The translations under genes were made by a program, and so were the position numbers. The notes beneath the pieces are model-generated. The model did not search any database. It saw only the letters and a list, made by a program, of their open reading frames with translations, and was not told the origin of the DNA. Positions 51,499 to 61,135 of a stretch of 64,000 bases of DNA are shown one piece after another. Origin of the DNA: Candidatus Bathyarchaeota archaeon (lineage in GTDB: Archaea > Thermoproteota > Bathyarchaeia > Bathyarchaeales > DTEX01). Location of the stretch: the NCBI GenBank assembly GCA_025059045.1, contig JANXEA010000007.1, positions 1 through 64,000 on the forward strand, given 5' to 3'. Positions within the stretch are counted from its first letter, which is position 1, and every line of letters begins with the position of its first letter.

Positions 51499-53379
51499 TT
51501 AACTCTTATCTGTCCTTTTACCAGTTTCCAGATGAATTGGTGAGGACACTTTAATGGCTGTCTTCTCAGGCTCTTTAAATTGCATTTCATACAGGTGACT
51601 GTATAATCCACCTCTTTTAATTAGTTCTCTGTGGGTTCCTTCCTCCACTATTCTCCCATCATCTATCACCAATATTCTGTCCGCATCCCTAACCGTTGAG
51701 AGCCTATGTGCGATCACGATTGAAGTTCTATCCTTAAACAGTAGCCTCATGGCTCGTCTAATGATGAGGTCGGTATAAGGGTCTATGCTTGACGTTGCCT
51801 CATCAAGTATAAGGATTGAGGGGTTGCGGAGTAGAGCCCTTGCAAAGGCGATGAGCTGCTTCTGACCGACGGACAGCCCTGCTCCCCGTTCACCTATCTT
51901 AGTATTATAGCCTTCAGGCAGTCTCTCAATGAATTCGTTGGCGCCAACCATCTTCGCGGCTGATATAACCTCCTCATCTGTCGCGTCGATTCTTCCATAT
52001 CTAATATTATCCATAATCGTGCCGGAGAAGAGAAAAGTCTCCTGTGGTACGATACTTATATGTTTGCGAAGTGACTTTAGACTTATCTTTCTCAGGTCAT
52101 GCCCGTCAATCATGATGCTGCCGGACTGTGGCTCATAAAACCTGCAGAGAAGCTTGACAATAGTGCTTTTTCCGGCTCCTGTGGGGCCGACAAGCGCTAC
52201 CATCTCATGAGGTTTTACAGAGAAGCTTAGGTTATGTATGACAGGATGTTCTGGCTTATACCCGAAAGTTACGTTCCTAAATTCTATTTGCCCCCTTACT
52301 TGTTGTAGGTCCGCGGGTTCTTCGCAATCCACGATTTCAGGTTTTATGTCCAGTATCTCGAAGATTCTCTCCGAAGCAGCGAGGGCGGATTGCACAGTAT
52401 TATAGAAGTTGGTGAGGTCCATTATGGGTCCAAAAAACATTCTGACATACATTATGAATGTTATTATCGTGCCGACGGCATCCTCTATTGATCCAAGCAT
52501 GCCGTTGAATGCGAGCCATCCGCCGTATAATGTGACTATTCCAGATCCAGCCGCCTCAAGTAGCTGGACGGTTGGGAAGAATGATCCCCAAACTTTTGCT
52601 GCCTGTAGGTTCGCCTGTAGGTTCTCAAGGGACGCTGTTTTGAAGTCTTCTGTCGCGTCCTTTTCCTTCGTGAATGACTTGATTTCCCTAATTCCGGATA
52701 TACTCTCCTGAAGCTTCGACGTGACCTCTGAGATCTTCATCCTTTGCAATCTATAAGCGGCTCTAAACCTTGAGTTGAACAAGACTGCGACAGCAACGAT
52801 CAGGGGAACAACTGCCAAAGAGGCTAGGGTCAGCTGAACATTTAAGCTGAACATTACGATGATTATCATGAAAAGGCTGAGGATATCGCTTGCAACTTGC
52901 ACTAAACCTGATGTAAACGCCTCGCCTATAGCATCAGTATCGTTAGTTAACCTAGAAATTAGGTCGCCGCTGTCGGATTTATCAAAGAAGCTGAATGATA
53001 GAGTCTGGAGATGCGAGAAAAGATCCGCTCTTATCCTCATAAGTAGCGACTGACCAATCTTTCCAAGACCATATGTGCGGACCGTATTGGCGGCCCAGTT
53101 GATGATTTGGATTCCTACGAAGATGAGTATTATCATGTGAAGTCCCGAGATGTCTCCTTTTAAGATGTATTTTGCCACTATCTCCCTGCCCAAAATGTAC
53201 GGGCTTACGATCCCTGTAACCGACGTAATTAAGACAGCTATCACGACCCCAAAGATCAGCTTTCTATGAGGCTTAAGGTATCCGAGAAGCCTCGAAATTA
53301 TCTCTCTACTGGACATTTTACGTTCTAGAGGTATATCGATGTATTCATGATGGTGAGGCGGGTGAGGGTGAAAACCCAT
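51499..53379 (-). CDS. Heterodimeric ABC exporter subunit, consensus Walker B (His-rich N terminus)
   Basis: A 626-residue fused membrane/ATPase half-transporter with six membrane helices and then an ABC domain (Walker A GPTGAGKST, Walker B ILILDEATSS with the catalytic glutamate, H-loop IVIAHRLST). The signature is LSVGQ rather than LSGGQ. The extreme N terminus is histidine-rich (MGFHPHPPHHHEY). It pairs with the neighbouring half-transporter 2 bp upstream, which has the complementary degenerate residues. The substrate could be lipid, peptide, drug or metal; the His-rich start is suggestive of metal only. Confidence 0.92.
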   Translation of the reverse strand: MGFHPHPPHHHEYIDIPLERKMSSREIISRLLGYLKPHRKLIFGVVIAVLITSVTGIVSPYILGREIVAKYILKGDISGLHMIILIFVGIQIINWAANTVRTYGLGKIGQSLLMRIRADLFSHLQTLSFSFFDKSDSGDLISRLTNDTDAIGEAFTSGLVQVASDILSLFMIIIVMFSLNVQLTLASLAVVPLIVAVAVLFNSRFRAAYRLQRMKISEVTSKLQESISGIREIKSFTKEKDATEDFKTASLENLQANLQAAKVWGSFFPTVQLLEAAGSGIVTLYGGWLAFNGMLGSIEDAVGTIITFIMYVRMFFGPIMDLTNFYNTVQSALAASERIFEILDIKPEIVDCEEPADLQQVRGQIEFRNVTFGYKPEHPVIHNLSFSVKPHEMVALVGPTGAGKSTIVKLLCRFYEPQSGSIMIDGHDLRKISLKSLRKHISIVPQETFLFSGTIMDNIRYGRIDATDEEVISAAKMVGANEFIERLPEGYNTKIGERGAGLSVGQKQLIAFARALLRNPSILILDEATSSIDPYTDLIIRRAMRLLFKDRTSIVIAHRLSTVRDADRILVIDDGRIVEEGTHRELIKRGGLYSHLYEMQFKEPEKTAIKVSSPIHLETGKRTDKS

Positions 53380-53381
53380 AG

Positions 53382-55187
53382 CTATCCACCTACATTATGC
53401 TCAGTGATCATCGGCTGTTCTATTTCTCGCATCTGCCGCTTTGCAATGGCTTCAAGCACATCTCTCTGAGCCTCGTACAGAGTCTCATAAAGTCGATAAT
53501 AGACGCCCCTCTTTTGCATGAGTGTCTCATGATCTCCATCCTCAACGATTTCGCCGTTATCTATCACTATAATCTTGTCGGCGTTGCGGATTGTTGAGAT
53601 ACGCTGGGTTATAACCAGCGTCGTCCTGTTTTTTAGGAGCTCTGCTAAGGCTTTCTGGATTTCATATTCTGTGTCAACATCTACGCTTGACGTGGAATCG
53701 TCGAGGATTAGGATCTTTGGATCCACGAGCAGAGCCCTCGCGATTGCTATCCTCTGTCTCTGTCCTCCAGAGAGGATGATCCCCCTTTCTCCGATTATCG
53801 TATCATATCCATTAGGCAGCTTCATTATAAATTCATGTGCCTGCGCCTTTTCGGCCGCTCTCACGATCTCTTCAAAGGTTGCATTTGGCTTTCCGAAAGA
53901 GATGTTCTCCTTAACCGTTTTGTTGAATAGAAAGACTTCCTGCGAGACTACTCCTATATGCCTTCTTAAGGATTTTAGCTTAACATCCCTTATATCATAT
54001 CCGTCAACAAGGATTCTTCCGGATGAGACGTCGTAAAATCGCAGGAGGAGGTGAATTATTGTGCTTTTTCCAGATCCTGTGGGACCGAGCAGCGCTACAG
54101 TCTCCCCGGGTTTGACTTCAAAGCTAATGTTTTTCAGGACTGGCTTATTCGGATCATATCCGAATGAGACGTTTTCGAACTTTATGTGCCCCCTGACTTT
54201 TTCCATTTCAATGGCGTCTGGCTTGTCTTTCACTTCAGGTTCCTGCTCAATAATCTGGAAGACCCTTTCTCCTGCAGCTGCCATTTGCTGGTAGCCAGAC
54301 CATATATTGCCTAGCATCGACATCGGCCTAATCAGCATTGAGACGTAACTACTGAATACATAAAGCATATCTATGCCGAATTGGCCTTCAATGACCCTTA
54401 TGCCCCCAAGCCAGTAAACGGTGACCGTCACAAGGCCTCCTATGAGGCCGGTTAATGGAAGAAAGGTTGCCCTTAGGCTTGTGGCGGTCATCATTGCTTC
54501 ATAATACTCGTTGTTAGGTTTGTGGAATTTGCTTCTTTCATAGTCCTCCATTCCGAATGCGCGCACAACCCTTATTCCGGAAATATTCTCCCAGAGAACT
54601 GATGTAATGTTGGCGTAGTGTTCGCGCGATTTGCTAATGATAGGTCTCACCTTCTTACCGAAGACTAGAAATGTTACGAGGATAAGTGAGACAAGGCAGA
54701 ATGAGATAATAGTGAGTTGCCAGTCAATTATGACCATTGATGTTACAACACCTGTCAGCAGAAAAGCTGTTTCTATGAGCATTCTGAAATCCCCTCCCAG
54801 AAATCGGCCTATCCTCTCAGTGTCGGTTGTAACTCTTGACATTAGCTGTCCGGTTCCAGTCCGGTCAAAGAAGGCGAGTGACTGTCTCTGTATCGATTCG
54901 AAGGCGTCATTCCTGATTTCATATAGTACGCTCTGAGAAAAGTATCCGTTAAGATATCGTAGGAGAAATGAGAGAACTCCTGACGCAGCTGTAAAGCCTA
55001 TAATTTGTAGGACGAGCCATATTAATGCGTTATAATCTCCGATGAGGATTATGTTCCTGATAACCTGCCCGCCAATTTGGGGAATATATACATTTAGTAC
55101 AGTCGTGAGCGAGATGCATATAATTATGAATGCGAGTAGATGCCACCTTTTAATCATGTATCTGAAGAGCTTGCTGAAAAATGCCAC
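53382..55187 (-). CDS. Heterodimeric ABC exporter subunit, degenerate site
   Basis: A 601-residue half-transporter with six membrane helices and an ABC domain. It has Walker A GPTGSGKST (residues 368-376), a normal LSGGQRQRIA signature, Walker B ILILDDSTSS with aspartate replacing the catalytic glutamate, and LVITQRIST with glutamine replacing the H-loop histidine. With the partner's LSVGQ these changes fall in one nucleotide site, as in BmrCD or TM287/288. GTG 55187 starts 7 bp after the upstream regulator gene stop. Confidence 0.92.
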   Translation of the reverse strand: MAFFSKLFRYMIKRWHLLAFIIICISLTTVLNVYIPQIGGQVIRNIILIGDYNALIWLVLQIIGFTAASGVLSFLLRYLNGYFSQSVLYEIRNDAFESIQRQSLAFFDRTGTGQLMSRVTTDTERIGRFLGGDFRMLIETAFLLTGVVTSMVIIDWQLTIISFCLVSLILVTFLVFGKKVRPIISKSREHYANITSVLWENISGIRVVRAFGMEDYERSKFHKPNNEYYEAMMTATSLRATFLPLTGLIGGLVTVTVYWLGGIRVIEGQFGIDMLYVFSSYVSMLIRPMSMLGNIWSGYQQMAAAGERVFQIIEQEPEVKDKPDAIEMEKVRGHIKFENVSFGYDPNKPVLKNISFEVKPGETVALLGPTGSGKSTIIHLLLRFYDVSSGRILVDGYDIRDVKLKSLRRHIGVVSQEVFLFNKTVKENISFGKPNATFEEIVRAAEKAQAHEFIMKLPNGYDTIIGERGIILSGGQRQRIAIARALLVDPKILILDDSTSSVDVDTEYEIQKALAELLKNRTTLVITQRISTIRNADKIIVIDNGEIVEDGDHETLMQKRGVYYRLYETLYEAQRDVLEAIAKRQMREIEQPMITEHNVGG

Positions 55188-55194
55188 CTTCGAC

Positions 55195-55800
55195 TCACTG
55201 CTCCACGATTTCTATTCCGAGCTCCTTACATAATTCATCAATTATCCGCCTGTATTCTGGGCTTCGAAATAGGAAAGCGTGTGTAAGAACGGATAGTAAA
55301 AGCCTCATCGCAGGCTTACTGATCTCTACCGACTCTTTCTGATTAGAGATTATGCGTTCCAAAATCATGTTCTCAAGTATCGCGTGCCTTTCGATTAGGG
55401 AAAGTATCAGCGGCCTCTTCTCTTCCGGTATCTTGAAGCCGAAGATACCTATATTCTCAGCTGCGTTTCGACATATTTCTCTATTCCATCTTGAAACATC
55501 CTCAGATCCGGGGATCAACCCCTCACTTAACGTGTACGATATGATGAATTTCTCTGCCACTGCGCGATAATATTTCTCGACTAAATTTCCCTTCATGGAG
55601 GTTCGGGTCTGCTCGATCAGCCCAGCCTTCTCCAAAACTGAGAGATGATGCGATATTGATGAGACATTTTTGTCCAGCAGCTTGGCGAGCTGGCATGCGG
55701 TCATTTCTTTATGCCTTAGGTTGTGAAGAATCTCCGTTCTTACCTTGTCGGCGAATAGCTTTGCAACCTCCGGCTCCTTAATTATCATGAATGGTTTCAT
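55195..55800 (-). CDS. ArsR-family winged-helix regulator of the ABC exporter
   Basis: A regulator of about 201 residues from ATG 55800 (MKPFMIIKEPEVAKLFADKV). The ArsR-type winged helix has RTEILHNLRHKEMTACQLAK, LLDKNVSSISHHLSVLEKAG and LVEKYYRAVAEKF. A helical C-terminal half (about 100-200) may sense a ligand. The frame is open to TTG 55815, but the TATA position favours 55800 as a near-leaderless start. It is the first gene of a three-gene operon with the two exporter halves. Confidence 0.85.
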   Translation of the reverse strand: MKPFMIIKEPEVAKLFADKVRTEILHNLRHKEMTACQLAKLLDKNVSSISHHLSVLEKAGLIEQTRTSMKGNLVEKYYRAVAEKFIISYTLSEGLIPGSEDVSRWNREICRNAAENIGIFGFKIPEEKRPLILSLIERHAILENMILERIISNQKESVEISKPAMRLLLSVLTHAFLFRSPEYRRIIDELCKELGIEIVEQ

Positions 55801-55845
55801 CTTGCTCAATGGCAAAAGATTGTAGCATTATATAAAAATGTATCG

Positions 55846-55861
55846 GTACAATTAATTGTAC
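55846..55861. promoter_or_regulatory. 16-bp perfect palindrome, candidate operator
   Basis: GTACAATTAATTGTAC is a perfect 16-bp inverted repeat just upstream of the TATA-like TTTATATAA (about 55828-55836) of the ArsR-type regulator gene. It is a natural binding site for a dimeric winged-helix protein, probably the regulator itself. It touches the stop codon of cdc48. Confidence 0.55.
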
Positions 55862-57999
55862 TATACCCTTTCTTCCTGAAAGGCTTTATACCTCTCCTCA
55901 ACCTGCGGAGTTATGCTCGGTTTAATCTTCTGGAGAGCTTCTTGAAAGTCCTCTAATGTAACTTTTTCCCTATCCTTTCTTATAGCATTAAGGCCGGCTT
56001 CTCTACAGAGCGCTTCTAGGTCCGCGCCTGAGAACCCTTCAGTCTTCTCGCTCAGCTCATTGAGATGAACACGGTCCTCAAGAGGCATATTTCTCGTGTG
56101 AACCTTCAGGATCTCCAGTCTCGCTTTATGATCTGGTTTTGGGATGTAAACTAGGTAGTCAAAGCGTCCTGGTCTGAGAAGGGCGCTGTCTAGCATGTGT
56201 GGCTTATTGGTTGCTGCCATTACTACAACGTTTTCAAGGGTTATTAATCCATCCATCTCTGTTAGCAATTGGCTGATAACTCTTTCTGAGACTGCTGAGT
56301 CGCCGAATCCGAGCTCCCTCTTAGGTGCGATGGAATCTATTTCATCTATAAATATTACTGAGGGTGCAGCCATCCTCGCCTTTCTGAAGATTTCTCTTAT
56401 CGCACGCTCCGATTCTCCAACCCACTTGGAGAAGACTTCTGGGCCTCTAATCGTTATGAAATTGGCTCCACTCTCTGTTGCAACTGCTTTCGCTAGAAGA
56501 GTCTTCCCGCAACCGGGTGGTCCATATAGGAGTATGCCTCTCGGCGGCTTTATGCCTATCCTCCTGAATTTCTCAGGATTTTTCATCGGCCACTCTATCA
56601 TTTCCCTCAGTTGCTGTTTCACATCATCTAGGTTTCCAACGTCATCCCAGTGTACGTTTGGAGATTCAACGTATACCTCCCTCATCGCTGTTGGAACTAT
56701 CTCCTTGTAAGCGTTCATGAAGTCCTCCATCTTAACCTGCATCTTTCTCAGCACTTCTGGAGGCACCCTCTCCTTTTCTAGGTCAATCTGTGGTAGATAC
56801 CGACGCAGAGCCTTCATTGCAGCCTCCTTGCAGAGTGCTGCGAGATCCGCCCCTGTGTAACCGCGCGTTATTTCGGCGATTCTATCCATATCCACATCGC
56901 TGTCAAGAGGCATATTTCTTGTATGAATTTGTAGTATCTCAAGTCTCCCTCTCTTGTCAGGTATTCCTATCTCTATTTCTCTATCAAATCTTCCGGGTCT
57001 TCTTAGGGCAGGATCGATGGCGTTAGGCCTATTAGTTGCGGCTATAACGACGATCTGCCCCCTCGACGTGATTCCATCCATTAGGGTTAATAGCTGGGAG
57101 ACTATTCTCTTCTCAACTTCTCCGCTTACTTCCTCACGTTTCGGCGCAATCGCATCTACTTCGTCTATGAAGATTATGCTTGGAGAGTTCTCCTGTGCCT
57201 CCCTAAAGACTTGTCGAAGACGCTCCTCGGATTCTCCATAGAACTTGCTCATTATCTCTGGACCGTTTATTGAATAGAAGTTGGCCTCTGCCTCGTTTGC
57301 CACAGCCTTTGCTAGGAGAGTCTTCCCACAGCCGGGTGGCCCGTGAAGCAGAACTCCCTTCGGAGGTTCAATTCCCAACCTCTCGAAGAGTTCTGGGTGC
57401 CTAAGAGGTAATTCTACCATCTCCCTAATACGCTGAATCTCTTCACGTAATCCGCCAATGTCCTCATATGTTACGCGTGGAACCCCTATCTCCGCCTCTC
57501 TTGGCTCCGGAGATACCTCTACTTTTGTGTCTCCTGTTACGATCACTATCCCTTTCGGTCTTGTGGAGGCGACAGTAAAATATAATGGGCTTCCGCCGAA
57601 GATCGGCAGAGAGATGAAGTCTCCTATCGTGTACGGTTTGTCGAGAAGTACTGATTTAACATGCATATTAAAATCTTCATCAATCTCGCTGAGCTTATAT
57701 CCACTCGGCGAAAGCATTATATGGATCGCGTCTCTAGTCTCCGCTTTCTTGACTATTACATAATCGCTTAGGGAGACTCCGGCACTTTTCCTCAATAATC
57801 CATCAATACTTATTACTTCATTCTTTTCTTCTGAGCCCAGCGGCCAGACAATTGCGCATGTTGCACGTTTCCCCATTATCTCGATTATGTCTCCTGTGGA
57901 CACTCCAATCTTAGACATGATTGAGACTGGGATCCTGGCGATTTTTCTGCCTACGTCTCTGGGTGAGGCTTCGCTGACCTGCAGCCTTGCTTCTTCCAT
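55861..57999 (-). CDS. cdc48: CDC48/VCP-like double AAA ATPase
   Basis: A 712-residue AAA+ unfoldase. The N domain (about 1-170, with [17 protein letters not shown] and [14 protein letters not shown]) is followed by D1 (Walker [19 protein letters not shown], Walker [16 protein letters not shown]) and D2 (Walker [19 protein letters not shown], Walker [16 protein letters not shown]). Both arginine-finger regions are present ([30 protein letters not shown]). It extracts and unfolds proteins, commonly for the proteasome. The C terminus lacks the long tail of eukaryotic p97. Confidence 0.95.
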   Translation of the reverse strand: MEEARLQVSEASPRDVGRKIARIPVSIMSKIGVSTGDIIEIMGKRATCAIVWPLGSEEKNEVISIDGLLRKSAGVSLSDYVIVKKAETRDAIHIMLSPSGYKLSEIDEDFNMHVKSVLLDKPYTIGDFISLPIFGGSPLYFTVASTRPKGIVIVTGDTKVEVSPEPREAEIGVPRVTYEDIGGLREEIQRIREMVELPLRHPELFERLGIEPPKGVLLHGPPGCGKTLLAKAVANEAEANFYSINGPEIMSKFYGESEERLRQVFREAQENSPSIIFIDEVDAIAPKREEVSGEVEKRIVSQLLTLMDGITSRGQIVVIAATNRPNAIDPALRRPGRFDREIEIGIPDKRGRLEILQIHTRNMPLDSDVDMDRIAEITRGYTGADLAALCKEAAMKALRRYLPQIDLEKERVPPEVLRKMQVKMEDFMNAYKEIVPTAMREVYVESPNVHWDDVGNLDDVKQQLREMIEWPMKNPEKFRRIGIKPPRGILLYGPPGCGKTLLAKAVATESGANFITIRGPEVFSKWVGESERAIREIFRKARMAAPSVIFIDEIDSIAPKRELGFGDSAVSERVISQLLTEMDGLITLENVVVMAATNKPHMLDSALLRPGRFDYLVYIPKPDHKARLEILKVHTRNMPLEDRVHLNELSEKTEGFSGADLEALCREAGLNAIRKDREKVTLEDFQEALQKIKPSITPQVEERYKAFQEERV

Positions 58000-58062
58000 A
58001 CAATTATGTCTGCTGATAATCAGTCATTTATTATCTTTGCGTCGCAAGGGTTAAAAGAACAT

Positions 58063-59610
58063 TCACGCTGGAGGTTGGGTTCCAAAATGTTTCTCGGTCA
58101 GGTATCTTAGGTAAGGCTCCACCTGCAAGTCTCGTCCAGTGATCTTCTTGATGAGATCGGTGGGATCATACAGGTTGCCCCAGGCGTAAATGTTTCTTGC
58201 CAGCCATTCTATTATCGGTCTTATTTTACCCTCTGCAATTAGGGTTTTCCAGTCCGGAATATCCTTCACTAGTGCTTCTAGGATCTGCCCGCCGTAAATG
58301 TTTCCTAGGGCGTAGCTTGGAAAGTAGCCGAAGAGTCCGCTTGGCCAGTGGGTGTCCTGCATAACTCCTTCCGAGTCATTTTCAATCTTTACTCCCAAAT
58401 AATCGTTATACATTTGTCTCCAAAGTTCAGGTAGATCCTCTACAGATATTTTTTCCGCGAATAAGTCTCTTTCAAGGTTAAATCTAATTATGATGTGTAG
58501 GCAGTATGTTACCTCGTCAGCCTCTACACGTATCTTCGATGGCTTAACAATGTTTATGGCTTTGACGAAGCTGTCGAGATCAACATCTGAGAGCAGTGAA
58601 CCAGCAATCTCTTTCAGCCTAGGGAGGAAGTAGACCCAAAACTCACGTGAACGGCCAATAATGTTCTCAACGAATCGTGACTGTGACTCGTTGAGTCCAT
58701 AGGAGCATGGTGAACCGACAGGTTGATACATCCATTCCCGCCTGATGTTCTGGTCGTATAACGCATGTCCAGCTTCGTGGAGGACGGAAAATATTGACGA
58801 GGTAAAGTTGTCCTCGTAATAGTGTGTAGTTATCCTGACATCGTCGTAATATCCGGTTGTGAATGGGTGTTCTGTCTCATCGATCCTTCCTCCTGCCTCG
58901 CTTGATGTCACGTCATATCCTAAGCTCTCTGCAAGTACTACGGCGATTCGACGCTGAATTTCTACTGGAATCCTTCTCATTAGAAAGTCTGGCCTTTGCT
59001 GTTCACCGAGTCGCTTGATATCTTCCATTATCCTGGTCAGGCCTTGTTGGAGATGTTCAAATATTTTCGTAAGCGTTCTCTCAGTCATTTTCGGCTCGAA
59101 TATGTCTATAAGCGCGTCGTAAGATGTCTCCGTCCCCTTAACATCCATTAGGATCTCAGCGGCTTCTCTCCTAAGCTCAACTAGCTTCGCAAGTTCGGGT
59201 TTAAGGATCGAGAAGTCCTTGGCTGCCTTAGCCTTCTTCCAAGTTTCGGTGGTTATAACACGCTGCTTTGCAGTCTTGGCTACTAAATCCTCGGGGAGTG
59301 CTGTCTGCTCATCATATCTCTTCTTTATTAAGTAGATGTTCCTCTTTTGCACTAAATCTAGACTATCGTAGTCAGGGTGTTCAATAATCTCCTTTAGAAG
59401 ACGGCCTATTTCTGGGTCGGTGCCCATCCTATGCTCTATTCTTCTCATCAGCGACATCTGCTCGCTGCGCAGTTTAACCGCCCTAGGAGGCATCATAGTT
59501 TCAGTGTCCCAATGGATGACGGCGACCGCGGAGCCAAAGACTATTAGCTCCTTAATCTTTTCCATAATCCTTTCATAAAGCAGGGTTATGGTCTGACTCA
59601 TTTTCTCCAA
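58063..59610 (-). CDS. M32-family metallocarboxypeptidase
   Basis: A 515-residue zinc carboxypeptidase of the Taq/Pfu M32 type. The zinc-binding HEAGH lies in VLHEAGHALYDQN (about residue 280). The downstream ESQSRFVENIIGRSREFW supplies the third ligand, and VEADEVTYCLHIIIRFNLE is conserved. It removes C-terminal residues from peptides. TTG 59610 or ATG 59601 may be the start; GGAG lies 4 bases before the latter. It stands upstream of cdc48 on the same strand. Confidence 0.92.
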   Translation of the reverse strand: MEKMSQTITLLYERIMEKIKELIVFGSAVAVIHWDTETMMPPRAVKLRSEQMSLMRRIEHRMGTDPEIGRLLKEIIEHPDYDSLDLVQKRNIYLIKKRYDEQTALPEDLVAKTAKQRVITTETWKKAKAAKDFSILKPELAKLVELRREAAEILMDVKGTETSYDALIDIFEPKMTERTLTKIFEHLQQGLTRIMEDIKRLGEQQRPDFLMRRIPVEIQRRIAVVLAESLGYDVTSSEAGGRIDETEHPFTTGYYDDVRITTHYYEDNFTSSIFSVLHEAGHALYDQNIRREWMYQPVGSPCSYGLNESQSRFVENIIGRSREFWVYFLPRLKEIAGSLLSDVDLDSFVKAINIVKPSKIRVEADEVTYCLHIIIRFNLERDLFAEKISVEDLPELWRQMYNDYLGVKIENDSEGVMQDTHWPSGLFGYFPSYALGNIYGGQILEALVKDIPDWKTLIAEGKIRPIIEWLARNIYAWGNLYDPTDLIKKITGRDLQVEPYLRYLTEKHFGTQPPA

Positions 59611-59788
59611 TTCCTTATGCCTTTTAATTGCTGAATGTCGTAGCAGTATATAACGTTAACATCATCACTAGTGGAGGATGGCATGAAGCAGGGTGCTGAA
59701 AGCGAAAAGTGTTAAATATTTTGTATTGGTAAGCAGCTATAGAAATGTTGAAGCGCAACAATCGTTTTGTGAAGCGGGTGGGAAAGTG

Positions 59789-60415
59789 ATGAGAGAGGAG
59801 AAGATCATCTATTTTGAGGAGCATAGGCCGGAGAATACGGATCTTTTATTACAAATTGTGAAAAAGAAGGCTCTTGAACGCGGTATTAAGCATGTGGTCG
59901 TGGCCTCGACTAGGGGTGAAACAGGCGTGAAGGCTGCTGAGTTGTTTAGTGGGACAGGGATAAACGTTGTTGTAGTAACCCATATGGTTGGTCCCCAAGG
60001 CCCGGAGCTTCTTGAGGAGAATGAGAAAAAGATTAGGGCGCTGGGAGGGAAGATTGTTACCTGCACGCATGCCTTTGCAGGTGTGGGCAGCAGTCTGAGG
60101 AGGATGCCGCCTAGGCAGCCTGACCAGCCTATGCCTCAGCCATATTGGCCTCCATATGTTCCGCCAATAGGGGAGCTTATTGCCAATGTTCTTCGTCTCT
60201 TCTCTCAGGGAATGAAGGTCGCTCTGGAAATTACTGTTATGGCAGCGGACGCCGGCGCCATCCCAGTAGGCGAGGACGTCATTGCCGTTGCTGGGCAGGG
60301 TAGAGGTGCTGACACGGCGGTAATTGTTAGATCCGTGAATACGACGAGCTTCTTTGATCTTGACGTTCAGGAGATCATCGCTAAGCCTATAAGAAAGTTG
60401 CTTCCGAGGCCTTAG
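59789..60415 (+). CDS. COG1751 protein (pyruvate kinase C-terminal-domain-like)
   Basis: A protein of 208 residues from ATG 59789 (MREEKIIYFEEHRPENTDLL). The alpha/beta core has HVVVASTRGETGVKAAELF and GINVVVVTHMVGPQGPEL, then AGAIPVGEDVIAVAGQGRGA and DTAVIVRSVN. This is the COG1751 family, related to the C-terminal domain of pyruvate kinase, with no proven function. A proline-rich loop (RRMPPRQPDQPMPQPYWPPY, about 119-138) is an unusual insertion. The frame is open back to 59693, but GGTGGG just upstream favours 59789. Confidence 0.78.
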   Translation: MREEKIIYFEEHRPENTDLLLQIVKKKALERGIKHVVVASTRGETGVKAAELFSGTGINVVVVTHMVGPQGPELLEENEKKIRALGGKIVTCTHAFAGVGSSLRRMPPRQPDQPMPQPYWPPYVPPIGELIANVLRLFSQGMKVALEITVMAADAGAIPVGEDVIAVAGQGRGADTAVIVRSVNTTSFFDLDVQEIIAKPIRKLLPRP

Positions 60416-60420
60416 ATTCT

Positions 60421-60969
60421 TTATATTTTTCTCGACTTTAGAACGAAGATGCCTGTTGTTGCGTGCAGCCCGGAAGCCATGTAAAAGATTGCTTCAAAAC
60501 CAAATTTAGCTACGATGAGTGCTGAAACGAGGGCTGCTACTGCACCTGCTAGGTCGTAGGCGGAACTCAATATTCCCAAAAAGAATCCTCTCTTCTCTTC
60601 GTTGCTCAGGTCTATCGCCAGGCTTAGTAGTGAGGGTTGTTGTAGGGCATAGGCAATGCCGAACAAGAATTCGATGAGGTATAGGTGCATAATGTTATAT
60701 GCGTAGATGTATGATAGGGATGAGATGGCGCCGAGAAGTACTCCTGCAAGTAAAACCTTCTCTTTGCCAACTAGGTCTACGATTTTCCCCGCAGGTGCCT
60801 TGAAAACGGCGGCGGTGAGACTGAAGACCGCTGCGAGAAAACCAACATCCACTATTGAGGCGGAGAAACGGTTAAGGACGAAGATGGGGTATACAGGACC
60901 GAGCAAGCCCACTCCTAAAGCGCTTAGAGCGCTTACCGTGACCAAGAGGAGTGCCGGCGATCTCCGCAT
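60421..60969 (-). CDS. Half-size major facilitator (six-helix) protein
   Basis: A protein of 182 residues from ATG 60969, 8 bases after GGGGAGG. It contains six membrane helices corresponding to one half of an MFS transporter: helices 1-2 with GLLGPVYPIFVLNRFSAS, the loop motif GKIVDLVGKEKVLLAG between helices 2 and 3, and a last helix ending near FVLKSRKI. Full MFS proteins have twelve helices. No second half follows (the downstream strand is the COG1751 gene), so this is a natural half-transporter or a truncated gene. Confidence 0.72.
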   Translation of the reverse strand: MRRSPALLLVTVSALSALGVGLLGPVYPIFVLNRFSASIVDVGFLAAVFSLTAAVFKAPAGKIVDLVGKEKVLLAGVLLGAISSLSYIYAYNIMHLYLIEFLFGIAYALQQPSLLSLAIDLSNEEKRGFFLGILSSAYDLAGAVAALVSALIVAKFGFEAIFYMASGLHATTGIFVLKSRKI

Positions 60970-61135
60970 AGTGTTTCCTCCCCAAGTCTTCCATCTTGCT
61001 GAATCTTCCATTCATGAGATCGTTATGCGACAATTTGGAGTGGCTTGCCTCGGCGAACTTCTAATAACTCTAATTTTTAATATAAAAATAAGCCAAAGAT
61101 AAATGTTACTTTAGAGACAGTCCGTCATAAATCTC

